Source: an uncultured Agathobacter sp. | Lineage (GTDB): Bacteria; Bacillota; Clostridia; Lachnospirales; Lachnospiraceae | NCBI GenBank assembly: GCA_910587655.1 | Contig: CAJUND010000012.1 | Location: 29,703 to 93,702, forward strand | Direction: 5' to 3' | DNA: 64,000 nucleotides | Part shown: in pieces, positions 42,100 to 50,613 of the stretch | Layout: each line of letters begins with the position of its first letter | Numbering within the stretch: position 1 is the stretch's first letter | Program-made: the position numbers and the translations under genes | Notes under the pieces: model-generated | The model's input: only the letters and a program-made list of their open reading frames with translations | Told to the model about the DNA's origin: nothing | Databases searched by the model: none

Positions 42100-44403
42100 T
42101 TATTCCCTGTTCTTTAGTACCTCTGCCGGAAGTATCTTATTCACCCGAAGCATCAGAATCCGGCTGATAATAACATACAGCATGAGCACGCCCAGAAAAA
42201 TTCCCGCATACATCTGCCAGGAAAAAGCGATATTGATTCCGCAGGCGACATTTGATACCATATATGGAAAAATTCTGTCCATCATTATTTTTGACAGAGG
42301 AATCCCGAAAAGTGCACTTAATACGACAACAAAGAAATTTCCGTCCAGAAAAAGCTTTTTGATTTCTTTCTTTTTATAGCCAAACACCTGAAACAGGGAA
42401 ATCGGCATTGCTGAACGGTCAGCCATCACTTTCATCATCAGGTACATCACGACCGTAAACATCAGGACAGAAACAGCCAGCAGCATGGTTACCATATTTT
42501 TCATCATTTCCACAAATACCGCAGAGCTCTTCTCCACTCCGCCTTTTGAAAGGGTGGAATAAAGCCTGCTGCTGTCAATCTCCAGGGCGCGGTCTGCAAA
42601 AACAATATTGTAAAAGTCACTGCGCGCACCCATCAGCCCCCTCATACTTTCAATGTCCATAAACACAAAAAATCCTGCGGAATAAGTAACTGTTCCATCT
42701 ACCCGAAACGCATAATACCTGTCATTTTCCTCATCCGAAAGTGTCAGGATATCGCCTGAATGAATCCCGTATTTCTGTGCCATTGCCGAGGAAACCAGCA
42801 CCCTGTTTTCTCCCTTTTCCACGGGTGCATCAAAATAGGGATTGCTTTTATGGATTCCCAGAAGCGTAACGTCAAAACGGTAGCCGAGCGTCTCTTTTTT
42901 CATGGTAACGCCGTATGCTTCCTCCCCGCCATCCGGAAGTTTTGCATCCGGATACTTGTAAGTGTACATATATTCAAATTTAGTATCTTTCACATTTTCC
43001 GTTTTGATATGGGAGCAGATGGCAAAACAGTCCAGGGAAAGCATGACAACCAGCAGGGAAATGAACATCCCGAAAAATACAGTGACTGCCGTCCGCTTTT
43101 CCCGCAGAAGCTGCCTGATCCGGAACACACATACAAAACCGCCTTTCAGCTGTATATTCTGCACCCTGTTTTTTTTCTGTTCTCCCCGAATCAGGGCAAG
43201 GGCAGGTCTGTCCAGCTTCTTTCTGATTACAAAATAATTGGTAAAAGCTGCCGTCAATGGAGGCATGACAATTCCATACATAAACAAATATGGTTGATAA
43301 ACCACATCCAGGTCCGGCATGGAGAAATAGCTGTAAGGTCCGGTCATCTGCACACGTACGCCAAAGCTGCTGTAGCCCATGACGGTACCGGTAACTCCTG
43401 CAAGAAAAGTAAGCAGCACGGGCAGGGTAAGATAATGCCGCAGAAGCTCTCTCTTTTTTACGCCCATGGCATAGAGCGTGCCGATCACGCCAGACTCCCT
43501 CTCGATGCTGTGTACCGTAAAAACAGATATGACATAGGAAAACAAAATTAAAACAATGACACCGGCAGCAAGTCCAGTCGTTTTATGTATATGTTCATCA
43601 TCTGCCGCCGATCCGATTCTCGGATTGTCTGCGGCAGAAACAAATGCTGTCATTTTTGAAACGGAGTCATCCGATTGATGATCTAAAAACTGAAATGTTT
43701 CATCTTTCCTATTGTCTGCCGAAATTTCCAGATCCTGCAGTTTCTCTTTTAACTGCTTATCGGTCATTCTGCCATTTAAGAGAAAGGCATAAAAATATTC
43801 CTCCGAGGAAATACTTCCCCCGCTGTTTTTCATCTGCTGATAGGCATCAGCCGTCACAAAACCGAAACCAAACCGGCTGCTGTCCGCAGAACTGTCCGAA
43901 AAATTCTGAACCGGTAATTCATAATCAGGAACTGTTCCGCTTCCCGTAACTGTAAAAATTAAACTCCCGATTTTAATTTTATCACCGGCCAAGATACCGT
44001 GTTCTTCACAGTAACGCCGTTCCAGCAGTATTTCGCCGCTCTCTTTGGGGAGCCTGCCGCTGTCAGCCTGCACGAGGTCTGTTTTTTCCCGCGGCGAAAA
44101 AATACGCAGGATGGAACTGTCAGCAAGCTCATAATCCAGGTAAAAATGTTCCTCAATGGTAATGCCGTCAGCTTCAAGCGATGTTTTTTCCTTTTCCGTC
44201 AACGGGACAAATACGCTAAACTGACCATCTTCTATGCAGTTTTGTTCCGCAGCTTCTGCCGTGCCTCTTATAATGGTTTCCGCCGCCCCCACAAGCCCCG
44301 TTACAATATACATGCCAAGAACCACCAGAAGCCCCAGCGCCAGATAGCGGAAAACATTCTCTTTTAACTCCCTGAAAATCCTTTTCCTTAATATTTTCTG
44401 CAT
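42100..44403 (-). CDS. ABC transporter permease, FtsX-like
   Basis: 767-residue membrane protein with two FtsX domains and large extracellular regions. Helix 1 (about 17-38, YLALGLLVVLGMYIVTG) is followed by a MacB-like outer domain; GVIVLILFSYVISVFTVHSI and the closing FFVVVLSALFGIPL/MLYVIISRILML blocks are permease helices. It belongs to lipoprotein/peptide-exporting or antimicrobial-peptide resistance transporters. It is coupled to its ATPase by a one-base overlap (TAATG). The whole unit is under the TetR gene upstream, with matching operators. Substrate unknown. Confidence 0.9.
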   Translation of the reverse strand: MQKILRKRIFRELKENVFRYLALGLLVVLGMYIVTGLVGAAETIIRGTAEAAEQNCIEDGQFSVFVPLTEKEKTSLEADGITIEEHFYLDYELADSSILRIFSPREKTDLVQADSGRLPKESGEILLERRYCEEHGILAGDKIKIGSLIFTVTGSGTVPDYELPVQNFSDSSADSSRFGFGFVTADAYQQMKNSGGSISSEEYFYAFLLNGRMTDKQLKEKLQDLEISADNRKDETFQFLDHQSDDSVSKMTAFVSAADNPRIGSAADDEHIHKTTGLAAGVIVLILFSYVISVFTVHSIERESGVIGTLYAMGVKKRELLRHYLTLPVLLTFLAGVTGTVMGYSSFGVRVQMTGPYSYFSMPDLDVVYQPYLFMYGIVMPPLTAAFTNYFVIRKKLDRPALALIRGEQKKNRVQNIQLKGGFVCVFRIRQLLREKRTAVTVFFGMFISLLVVMLSLDCFAICSHIKTENVKDTKFEYMYTYKYPDAKLPDGGEEAYGVTMKKETLGYRFDVTLLGIHKSNPYFDAPVEKGENRVLVSSAMAQKYGIHSGDILTLSDEENDRYYAFRVDGTVTYSAGFFVFMDIESMRGLMGARSDFYNIVFADRALEIDSSRLYSTLSKGGVEKSSAVFVEMMKNMVTMLLAVSVLMFTVVMYLMMKVMADRSAMPISLFQVFGYKKKEIKKLFLDGNFFVVVLSALFGIPLSKIMMDRIFPYMVSNVACGINIAFSWQMYAGIFLGVLMLYVIISRILMLRVNKILPAEVLKNRE

Positions 44404-45107
44404 TACAGATCCTCCAGTTCTTCTGCCGGAACTTTTTCCTCGTTCCGGTAATTTTTCTGGACCCTGCCGTCCTTTAAGTAAATTACCTGGTCCACCATGT
44501 TTTTAATGGAATTATTATGGGTGACGATCAGCATGGTTGTGCCGTATTTTCTATTGACCTCCTCAAGCAGCGCCAGAATTTCACGGGAAGTAACGGAGTC
44601 CAGCGCCCCTGTCGGCTCATCGCATAAAAGCAGCTTCGGATTTTTAATTAACGCCCGCGCAATCGCGCACCGCTGCTGCTGTCCGCCGGAAAGCTGCGAC
44701 GGGAATTTGTTCTGGTGCTCTGTCAGTCCAAGCGTGTCTAAAAGTTCCTCCATTTCAAGCGGACTGTCTGTCAGGTACTCGCACACCTGAATATTTTCTT
44801 TTACTGTGAGGTTTTGCACAAGGTTGTAAAACTGAAAAACATATCCCAGGTTCTCCCTGCGGTAAGCGGAAAGTTTATCGGGTGAGAGCCTGCAGATTTC
44901 CATGCCGTCCACTACTATGGAACCGGAATCTGTTTCGTCCAGCCCGCCGATACAGTTTAACAGCGTAGATTTCCCGGAACCGCTTGTTCCCTGTATCACG
45001 CACATAATCCCCTGGTCCACAGACAGGTCAATTCCTTTTAAAACCTCTGTGAATCCACCTCCTTCCCCATAACTTTTCTTTAACCTGCTGACTTCAAGAT
45101 ACATCAT
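44403..45107 (-). CDS. ABC transporter ATP-binding protein (LolD/MacB type)
   Basis: 234-residue ATPase partner of the FtsX-like permease. Walker A GTSGSGKSTLLNCIGGLD, signature LSGGQQQRCAIARAL, Walker B LLLCDEPTGALDS and H-loop VTHNNSIKNM are all present. ATG 45107 is chosen because GGAGGGAAAC precedes it and MMYLEVSRLKKSYG is the family N terminus; the open frame continues upstream across the operator. The CATAAC-N3-GTTATG palindrome lies 25 bp upstream. Confidence 0.92.
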   Translation of the reverse strand: MMYLEVSRLKKSYGEGGGFTEVLKGIDLSVDQGIMCVIQGTSGSGKSTLLNCIGGLDETDSGSIVVDGMEICRLSPDKLSAYRRENLGYVFQFYNLVQNLTVKENIQVCEYLTDSPLEMEELLDTLGLTEHQNKFPSQLSGGQQQRCAIARALIKNPKLLLCDEPTGALDSVTSREILALLEEVNRKYGTTMLIVTHNNSIKNMVDQVIYLKDGRVQKNYRNEEKVPAEELEDL

Positions 45108-45132
45108 GTTTCCCTCCTTTTTCCCAGTTTTG

Positions 45133-45147
45133 CATAACACTGTTATG
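45133..45147. promoter_or_regulatory. TetR-type operator, copy 1
   Basis: Perfect palindrome CATAAC-ACT-GTTATG, preceding the ABC ATPase gene by 25 bp. Differs by one spacer base from the copy at 45838, in front of the TetR-family gene. Confidence 0.7.
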
Positions 45148-45199
45148 TTTTTGTGAATATTATACGCGTCTTTTACAGACGCGCGCAATAAAGCCCCTG

Positions 45200-45826
45200 C
45201 TATATCTGCTCCCGGAGCAGACCATTCCAGCCGGATACCAGAAAAACAACAATTTTCCCGATATAATCCAGCGCCTTTTCCACATCCGGTTCATAGGTAA
45301 CCAGATGGACAAATGCATAAGTCTGCACATGAGTCATCCAGTGAATCACGTATTCATCCGGCTTTGGAACATTTACTTTTTCTGCCGCCCGGGCGGAAAG
45401 TATTTTATAATGCTCCTCCATCCGGTCTGCAAAACGGCTCACCATATCCTCGTAACTGCTTCCCTGGCTTTTTGTCAGCAGAATCAGAAACACATCATAA
45501 TACTGGTACAAAAACCGTACGATTTCTTTTGCCGCACTGATGTCCCTGCTGTCAGCATCAGGACTGGCCATACCAGCGTTGTGTTCCATCTCCTCGGAAA
45601 AATGCTGCTGTATCAGAACCATAAGCCCTTTTAACGGTTCCTCCACGAGCTCTTTCAGTAAATCCTCTTTATCCTGAAAGAAAAAATACAGTGCCCCTGT
45701 TGTCACTCCGGCATTTTTGCAGATTGTTCGGAGGGATGCTTTCATATAACCTTTTTCCAGAAATTCCCGTTTTGCGCTGTCAAGAAGCTTTTCTTTTGTC
45801 GCTTTTTCATCTGGCAACCGGTTCAC
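45200..45826 (-). CDS. TetR/AcrR family transcriptional regulator
   Basis: 208 residues. N-terminal helix-turn-helix DSAKREFLEKGYMKASLRTICKNAGVTTGALYFFFQDKEDL (quoted in part: GVTTGALYFFFQDKEDL) and a helical ligand domain with SQGSSYEDMVSRFADRM. Represses and senses an inducer, here presumably for the downstream ABC exporter. GTG 45826 is immediately preceded by a G-run; TTG 45817 has better spacing to GGGGG and may be the true start. A CATAAC-N3-GTTATG palindrome lies 12 bp upstream and a matching one precedes the ABC genes, giving autoregulation plus target control. Confidence 0.88.
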   Translation of the reverse strand: MNRLPDEKATKEKLLDSAKREFLEKGYMKASLRTICKNAGVTTGALYFFFQDKEDLLKELVEEPLKGLMVLIQQHFSEEMEHNAGMASPDADSRDISAAKEIVRFLYQYYDVFLILLTKSQGSSYEDMVSRFADRMEEHYKILSARAAEKVNVPKPDEYVIHWMTHVQTYAFVHLVTYEPDVEKALDYIGKIVVFLVSGWNGLLREQI

Positions 45827-45837
45827 CCCCTTTTTTG

Positions 45838-45852
45838 CATAACACCGTTATG
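45838..45852. promoter_or_regulatory. TetR-type operator, copy 2
   Basis: Perfect palindrome CATAAC-ACC-GTTATG 12 bp upstream of the TetR-family gene. Same half-sites as the copy at 45133. Confidence 0.7.
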
Positions 45853-45965
45853 TAAAGTTATTATAATAATTCCCATTCCCACTGTCAAGTCTTCTTTGTT
45901 TTATGGAGCAGAGCACATCATCCGTTCCTGTTATCCGTGAAGCTTCCGGTATCTTTCTGCACGGA

Positions 45966-46727
45966 TTAAAAATTTGCTGTCCCTGTGGAAAAACCGCTTC
46001 CCCACAATATTATGCGGATGATACCGCACAGAAAAAGGTGCAGCGGATAATAAATATAAAACAGTTTCCCCATTCCCTTAAATGAACCCCGTTTTCCGTT
46101 GTAAAGCCGCAAAAGCGGAATTGTCAGGCAGGTTCCCAGCTGGATTACCGCATAAATTTTATCTATAAATATGAAATATACTATGGCATACATCAGTGTC
46201 CACAGCATCATATGTGCCATCTGCTTTTTAAAATTCCCCCTGTTTGTACCGATGGCAAGTATTGCCATTGTGGCAATGCAGCTCCAGTCCGACGGAAACG
46301 TAACCAGACAGATAACCATGGTTATAAGAGCCTTCTGCCACATGTTCCACTGTTTTTTATCACAGATGTACAACAGAACCAGTCCCCATGCCAGTGACCA
46401 TACCACGCCGGTCTGGTTAAACACGGTCGTCTGAAACGGAATAAACGGAATGCCAAAACAGAAATTGTATGCAAAATGGGATATGACGGCTAACACGAAC
46501 AGCCTGTATGCGTATTTTTTTACATCATGTGTGTGATGGTATCCCTCAGCAACAAAAAACCACATGACAGGAGCTGTAATTCTGCCGATGATATGAAACA
46601 GAATTACATACCATTCTGAGGAATATCCCGGAAACAGTGTCCATGTGATATGGTCCAGTGTCATGGCAAAAATCGCTATGAATTTCAGCTGGTTGGCATT
46701 TAATCCTTTTTCTTTTGCATATGACAT
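45966..46727 (-). CDS. TraX family membrane protein
   Basis: 253-residue polytopic membrane protein (about seven helices). GLNANQLKFIAIFAMTLDHITW is the TraX start, with GRITAPVMWFFVAEGYHHTHDVK further in. In F-like plasmids TraX acetylates pilin, but chromosomal TraX proteins in Firmicutes are widespread acyltransferase-like proteins of unclear role, so this is not evidence for a conjugative element. It follows the PadR gene by 27 bp and is probably cotranscribed with it. Confidence 0.88.
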   Translation of the reverse strand: MSYAKEKGLNANQLKFIAIFAMTLDHITWTLFPGYSSEWYVILFHIIGRITAPVMWFFVAEGYHHTHDVKKYAYRLFVLAVISHFAYNFCFGIPFIPFQTTVFNQTGVVWSLAWGLVLLYICDKKQWNMWQKALITMVICLVTFPSDWSCIATMAILAIGTNRGNFKKQMAHMMLWTLMYAIVYFIFIDKIYAVIQLGTCLTIPLLRLYNGKRGSFKGMGKLFYIYYPLHLFLCGIIRIILWGSGFSTGTANF

Positions 46728-46754
46728 ATATGCTCCTCCTTCTCCTGGATGCTG

Positions 46755-47303
46755 TCAGCTTATGGTTTCCAGTTTTTCAATGCACCTTTTCGCCCATTCG
46801 GTGCAGGTTTTTAGAAAGCAGTAACCGAAGTCGGCAGTAAACTGCCAGTAAAGCGTCTGGTAATCCTCTTTATTGGAACCATAGCTTTCTATGCTCCCGG
46901 GAACAGAATCCATTTTTTCTAGATATGCTTCGCAGTCCGTCTGAAACTTCCGCAGCATATCAGCGCTTTTTTCAGGCGTTAGATTCCCGGCAAAAAATAC
47001 TTTCATAAGAAACGCGCTTTTAAACTGCGTGGCGTCCTCTCCCGCACCCTGGGCAAGCCAGTTCATAAATTCTTTTTTTCCTGTTTCAGTAATCGAAAAT
47101 ATTTTTTTATTCGGGCGGTCGGACTGGATGACGGTTTCCCCGCAGATATAACCTTTCTTTTCCAGCTTTTTTAATTCCAGATATATATGGCTGTTCTGGG
47201 CATGCCAGAAAAACTGTAAGGATGATTCAAATGCTTTTACTAAATCGTAACCGCTCATTGGTGCATAATTTAAAAAGCCTAATATTCCACATACTAACGA
47301 CAT
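46755..47303 (-). CDS. PadR family transcriptional regulator
   Basis: 182 residues: N-terminal winged helix (GILGFLNYAPMSGYDLVKAF, HIYLELKKLEKKGYI, PNKKIFSITETGKKEF) and C-terminal alpha-helical Vir_act domain. PadR regulators repress nearby transport or stress genes in response to small molecules. An AT-rich imperfect palindrome (about 47325-47358, TATAATTTTATA/TGTAATTTTATAC) upstream is a candidate autoregulatory site. Likely controls the cotranscribed TraX gene. Confidence 0.88.
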   Translation of the reverse strand: MSLVCGILGFLNYAPMSGYDLVKAFESSLQFFWHAQNSHIYLELKKLEKKGYICGETVIQSDRPNKKIFSITETGKKEFMNWLAQGAGEDATQFKSAFLMKVFFAGNLTPEKSADMLRKFQTDCEAYLEKMDSVPGSIESYGSNKEDYQTLYWQFTADFGYCFLKTCTEWAKRCIEKLETIS

Positions 47304-47410
47304 TTTTGTATCTCTCCCCAGATGGTATAATTTTATAATAGTGTAATTTTATACTAATGTCAAGGTATCAATTATTTTTTGTGCCTCTTTTGACAAGATC
47401 ATACAAGACT

Positions 47411-47517
47411 AAATTTCTAATGCCTGATTGATTACCTGGCAGGTATGCCCTTTTATAATTTCACTGTCTGACTGCAAAAAAATCTGCTCAAGCTTTGCAT
47501 GGTCTGTTGCAGGCAGG
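47411..47517 (-). pseudogene. C-terminal remnant of an unidentified gene
   Basis: Minus-strand frame without a start codon, about 35 codons ending at TAG 47411. It reads as a coherent helical peptide (for example LPATDHAKLEQIFLQSDSE and TCQVINQALEI). It overlaps the 5' part of the HEPN frame on the other strand. The family is not recognised; looks like debris at a rearrangement junction. Confidence 0.35.
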
Positions 47518-47906
47518 AGTTTTATGGAAAAGATCTGGCTAAATATAAATTAGAACGTGCAATGGAAGAATTTGATACAGCAGAACTTCTTTTTTACAAC
47601 GAAAGATATCAAGCAGCGAATAACAGAGCATATTACTCCATTTATTATTCGATAACAGCAGTATTATGCTTAGAACCAATCGCTTTTAAAAAACGCAAAG
47701 ATACTATTGGTTATTTTCATAAAAATTATGTGCATACCAGTATATTTCCCAAAGAAATAAGAAGGAGCATATCAAAAGCAGCAAAAATCAGACATGCAAG
47801 TGATTACGATGATTTTTATATCGCAGGAAAAGACGAAACCAAAAAGCAGATTCAGACAGCAAAAGAGCTAATTGGTTTAGTAAATAACTATATTTCTGAA
47901 AGGTAA
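47499..47906 (+). CDS. HEPN domain protein, probable frameshift at its 5' end
   Basis: HEPN-fold protein, typically partnered with a minimal nucleotidyltransferase as a toxin-antitoxin pair. NNRAYYSIYYSITAVLC, RHASDYDDFYIAGKDET and KKQIQTAKELIGLVNNY are HEPN helices. The frame opens at ATG 47499, but a good ribosome site (AGGAG) and ATG at 47524 lie in another frame; inserting one A in the run at 47528-47531 would make a usual HEPN start (MEKDLAKYKLERA). So the gene is either started from 47499 with an odd leader or frameshifted. It is convergent with the RlaP-like genes. Confidence 0.7.
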   Translation: MVCCRQEFYGKDLAKYKLERAMEEFDTAELLFYNERYQAANNRAYYSIYYSITAVLCLEPIAFKKRKDTIGYFHKNYVHTSIFPKEIRRSISKAAKIRHASDYDDFYIAGKDETKKQIQTAKELIGLVNNYISER

Positions 47907-47939
47907 TTGCTGTGGAGATTCATCTTTCTATTTCGCGTT

Positions 47940-48701
47940 TCAACAAATTGTTGCCCGAAATATCCGGTTCAAAGCCGTCCAGTCCTTATTCCGGTCATCC
48001 TCCATATGATCTGCCAGTTCTTTCTGCCGTATTGTTTCCGACTCAATAAAAGCCTGAATCACCGGCATCCGGGAATTTACTTCCTTCTCGGTTGTCTGTT
48101 TCTTCTTTTCCAGAAGTACATCTATTGCCGTCCGAAGTTCCTGCGGCATCTTTAGTTCTAACAGTTCATCAAAAGGCACCGGGGGAACTTTATGGTATCT
48201 TTCTATATACTGCGCTGCCAGAAGCGGACGCAGCGCATAAAAATACTTTTTATACCGTACCAGATCCCCCTGCAGATACTCCTTTAATGTATTGTTTGCC
48301 GTGCCGTAATAATGGTAAACTGCCGCTTTCTCAGAAAAATACTGCCGCGATACTTTTCTGATTTTTTCCCATGCTTCTGTTGTCCGGTACACAACCGGAG
48401 AACCGCTCCATTCAAAAAGCGTTGCATTTCCTTTTGCAAACTGCTTCAAAGCCTTCTTTAAGTCCCAGCCGTTGATATCCAGCGTTTCGTCAAGCTGCCA
48501 TTCGATTACATCCCCCGGTTCGTCCAGCCGAAGATAATCTTTTGTGGGTCTTGCATAAACAAACCTCACATCATAATCGCTGTCAGGAGACGCAAATCCC
48601 CATGCCCTGCTTCCGGATTCCACGGCATGAAGGATACGGACTCCTTCCTTCTTTTCAATTTCATCCAGTTTTATTCTGATTTCTTCTTCTATCTTCCTCA
48701 T
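47940..48701 (-). CDS. RlaP-like nucleotidyltransferase, second of a tandem pair
   Basis: 253-residue DNA polymerase beta-type nucleotidyltransferase of the RlaP family. The metal-site pattern is SGSRAWGFASPDSDYDVRFV, with Gly-Ser and the two Asp of DYD. EWSGSPVVYRTTEAWEKI and KYFYALRPLLAAQYIE are family blocks. RlaP proteins were first noted beside RNA ligases; their substrate is unknown. It overlaps the upstream paralogue by 4 bp (ATGA), so the two are coupled. Confidence 0.82.
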   Translation of the reverse strand: MRKIEEEIRIKLDEIEKKEGVRILHAVESGSRAWGFASPDSDYDVRFVYARPTKDYLRLDEPGDVIEWQLDETLDINGWDLKKALKQFAKGNATLFEWSGSPVVYRTTEAWEKIRKVSRQYFSEKAAVYHYYGTANNTLKEYLQGDLVRYKKYFYALRPLLAAQYIERYHKVPPVPFDELLELKMPQELRTAIDVLLEKKKQTTEKEVNSRMPVIQAFIESETIRQKELADHMEDDRNKDWTALNRIFRATIC

Positions 48702-49720
48702 CCCAGTTCACCTGTTACTGCATACCTGTTTATCCGTTCCACAAATTTTTCCACCTTTTCCATATCCGGATTATCAGGCAGCGCAGTCCTTTCAGCGGCT
48801 TCATCAAGCCTGCGTTCATACTCCTCCAGCATCTCATAAAATTCCGGTGAAAATGTACCATCTGCAAGCATATAATCGCCTCTGCGAATTGCCGCCAGAA
48901 TATGCACATCATCTTTCCTGTGCGTTATGATTTCTCCCTTTTCCAGTATATCAATCGCCATCATAAACAGACGGATTAAATGCATTGCATGCTTGTTTAA
49001 ATGATTGTCATCTTTCTTTTTATTCCGTTTTCCGATTTTGTCATACTCACGCACTACTGTCCGCATTGTCCCCCAGAGATCTGTATAATCCCGCAGTGGA
49101 AAATGCTGGTAAGCCGCATCCACAAATATTTCCGTATCAAACTCCGGATGAACCGCCTGATCAATATACAGCCTTATGCTTCCGCAGTCTTTGCCTGCAT
49201 ACCTCCGGTTAAAATCATCCAGCGCATTCCTTACGGATTTGAGAATATGTTTTTCCCTGTCACTTTGCGGAAGGGTATCCCCTGCAATGGCATTCTGCAG
49301 ACGGCGGAGCTGTGCATCCGCATAACCGCCAAATGATTTTATTGCACGTTTTGACAGAAACAGACTTCGGTTTTCAATCAGTTCCTGCCCGAACCCTGAC
49401 TTTATCAGATACTGTTCCTCATCCAGTCCCAGCATCTCACAAGTATTGGGATTACATTCCAGAAGCAGCTTTACCAGCTTGTTAAACCCATAGATAACGG
49501 TATCCGTCCTGCCATCCTCATACTGTTCGAATTCGGTAAGCCCGATCAGGTCTGACGGAAGCGGAAGCGTTACTCCCCGGATGTCAATGTCACTGTTCTC
49601 GTTGTTTGTCCCGTAAGCATAGCTTCCTCCCAGTCCAAGAAGCATGATTCTGTTTCCAAGACGGTTATGGGTTCTTATAAAATCGTATTCCGGTGTCTGT
49701 ATAAGTGTTTTAAAATCCAT
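48698..49720 (-). CDS. RlaP-like nucleotidyltransferase, first of a tandem pair
   Basis: 340 residues, same superfamily as the next gene but longer. Active-site region is GLGGSYAYGTNNENSDIDIR with GS and DID; NPNTCEMLGLDEEQYLI and the ARRG-like HILAAIRRGDYM are downstream blocks. ATG 49720 is chosen because GAAAGGAAA precedes it and MDFKTLIQTPEYDF is a natural start; the open frame goes further. The linker to the second copy is an ATGA overlap. May nucleotidylate RNA or protein; by inference belongs to an RNA repair or defence setting. Confidence 0.82.
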   Translation of the reverse strand: MDFKTLIQTPEYDFIRTHNRLGNRIMLLGLGGSYAYGTNNENSDIDIRGVTLPLPSDLIGLTEFEQYEDGRTDTVIYGFNKLVKLLLECNPNTCEMLGLDEEQYLIKSGFGQELIENRSLFLSKRAIKSFGGYADAQLRRLQNAIAGDTLPQSDREKHILKSVRNALDDFNRRYAGKDCGSIRLYIDQAVHPEFDTEIFVDAAYQHFPLRDYTDLWGTMRTVVREYDKIGKRNKKKDDNHLNKHAMHLIRLFMMAIDILEKGEIITHRKDDVHILAAIRRGDYMLADGTFSPEFYEMLEEYERRLDEAAERTALPDNPDMEKVEKFVERINRYAVTGELG

Positions 49721-49847
49721 GGATGATTTCCTTTCTGAATTTTTATTTTCCGTGAATAAAATGAAAGTCACAACAATTAGCGTCTTCCCCTATTGTTCTT
49801 TGCGTTCAAATTTAACCTCAGGCTCATATCCCGAAAAAGCAGTTATA

Positions 49848-50513
49848 TCACTTTGGCAAAAAACAGTGCAAAGCTCTGGACAGCAGATTACAACCAGCTT
49901 TGTAAACAAGGGGAATATACATGCAAAGCAAAGCCAGCCGTTCCCACAATCCCTCATATTCCAGTATGGTATTTTGAAACTGCTCCTTATCTCCCATGAT
50001 AAAGCAGATAAAGAAAACCAACGCCAAAATAAAAGAGGCCAGACATACAATGCCGAAAATGATATTGTTCTGCTTAAATGCTAAAATCCCGTTCAACAGC
50101 GGGAAAAACAAGAATGCCATAAATCCGGCTGCCGCACTGATTCCGTGTATTTTTGAAGCCGCAGTAACAATGTCTTTATTTTCATTCACATGGAATATTC
50201 CCGAAACCAATCCTGCTCCAACAGAAAAAGTCCCCATTGAAATCAACAGCAAAACAGACAGAACCGGATATTTTGTTCTTGTAGTAAAAAAGTATGTAAC
50301 CGCTGCAAATGCCAGAAAACATCCAAGCCATATTAACCATATATTATAAATAATACGAACAGGGCTTTGCCAACTTCCCAACACACTCATTGCCATCATT
50401 TTACTATCGTATCCGTCATAATATCTACACAGTATCCACGGAAGAAGGAACTCACCGATAACTGTAATGAGTAAAATTGAACAAAATAACTTACTGGTTA
50501 TTATATTTTTCAT
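49848..50513 (-). CDS. DUF998-like membrane protein
   Basis: 221 residues with about six membrane helices (FCSILLITVIGEFLLPWIL, WLIWLGCFLAFAAVTYFF, VLSVLLLISMGTFSVGAG, AAGFMAFLFFPLLNGILAF, IVCLASFILALVFFICFI). This topology and the GSWQSP-type motif after helix 1 fit the DUF998 family; function unknown. Divergent from a PadR regulator with a palindromic site between them, so it is probably that regulator's target. Confidence 0.75.
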   Translation of the reverse strand: MKNIITSKLFCSILLITVIGEFLLPWILCRYYDGYDSKMMAMSVLGSWQSPVRIIYNIWLIWLGCFLAFAAVTYFFTTRTKYPVLSVLLLISMGTFSVGAGLVSGIFHVNENKDIVTAASKIHGISAAAGFMAFLFFPLLNGILAFKQNNIIFGIVCLASFILALVFFICFIMGDKEQFQNTILEYEGLWERLALLCMYIPLVYKAGCNLLSRALHCFLPK

Positions 50514-50542
50514 TTCCCAGTCTCTCCTAATGTGTTATAATA

Positions 50543-50581
50543 GTAGTATCTATAAAAATCACTCTATGTATAGAGTACTAC
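50543..50581. promoter_or_regulatory. Inverted repeat between DUF998 gene and PadR gene
   Basis: Arms GTAGTATCTATA (50543-50554) and TATAGAGTACTAC (50569-50581) separated by about 14 bp form an imperfect inverted repeat in the shared promoter region. This is a candidate operator of the divergent PadR regulator. Confidence 0.5.
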
Positions 50582-50613
50582 AAATACAATGTGATGTCAT
50601 GGAGGAAACATAT

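Noticed and set aside
42760..43551. Plus-strand frame opposite the FtsX-like permease
   Set aside because: Antisense shadow, His/Lys-rich nonsense composition, and the permease helices are on the opposite strand.
45966..46727. Conjugative element indicated by TraX
   Set aside because: TraX proteins are common on Firmicute chromosomes; no relaxase, coupling protein or type IV secretion gene is present.
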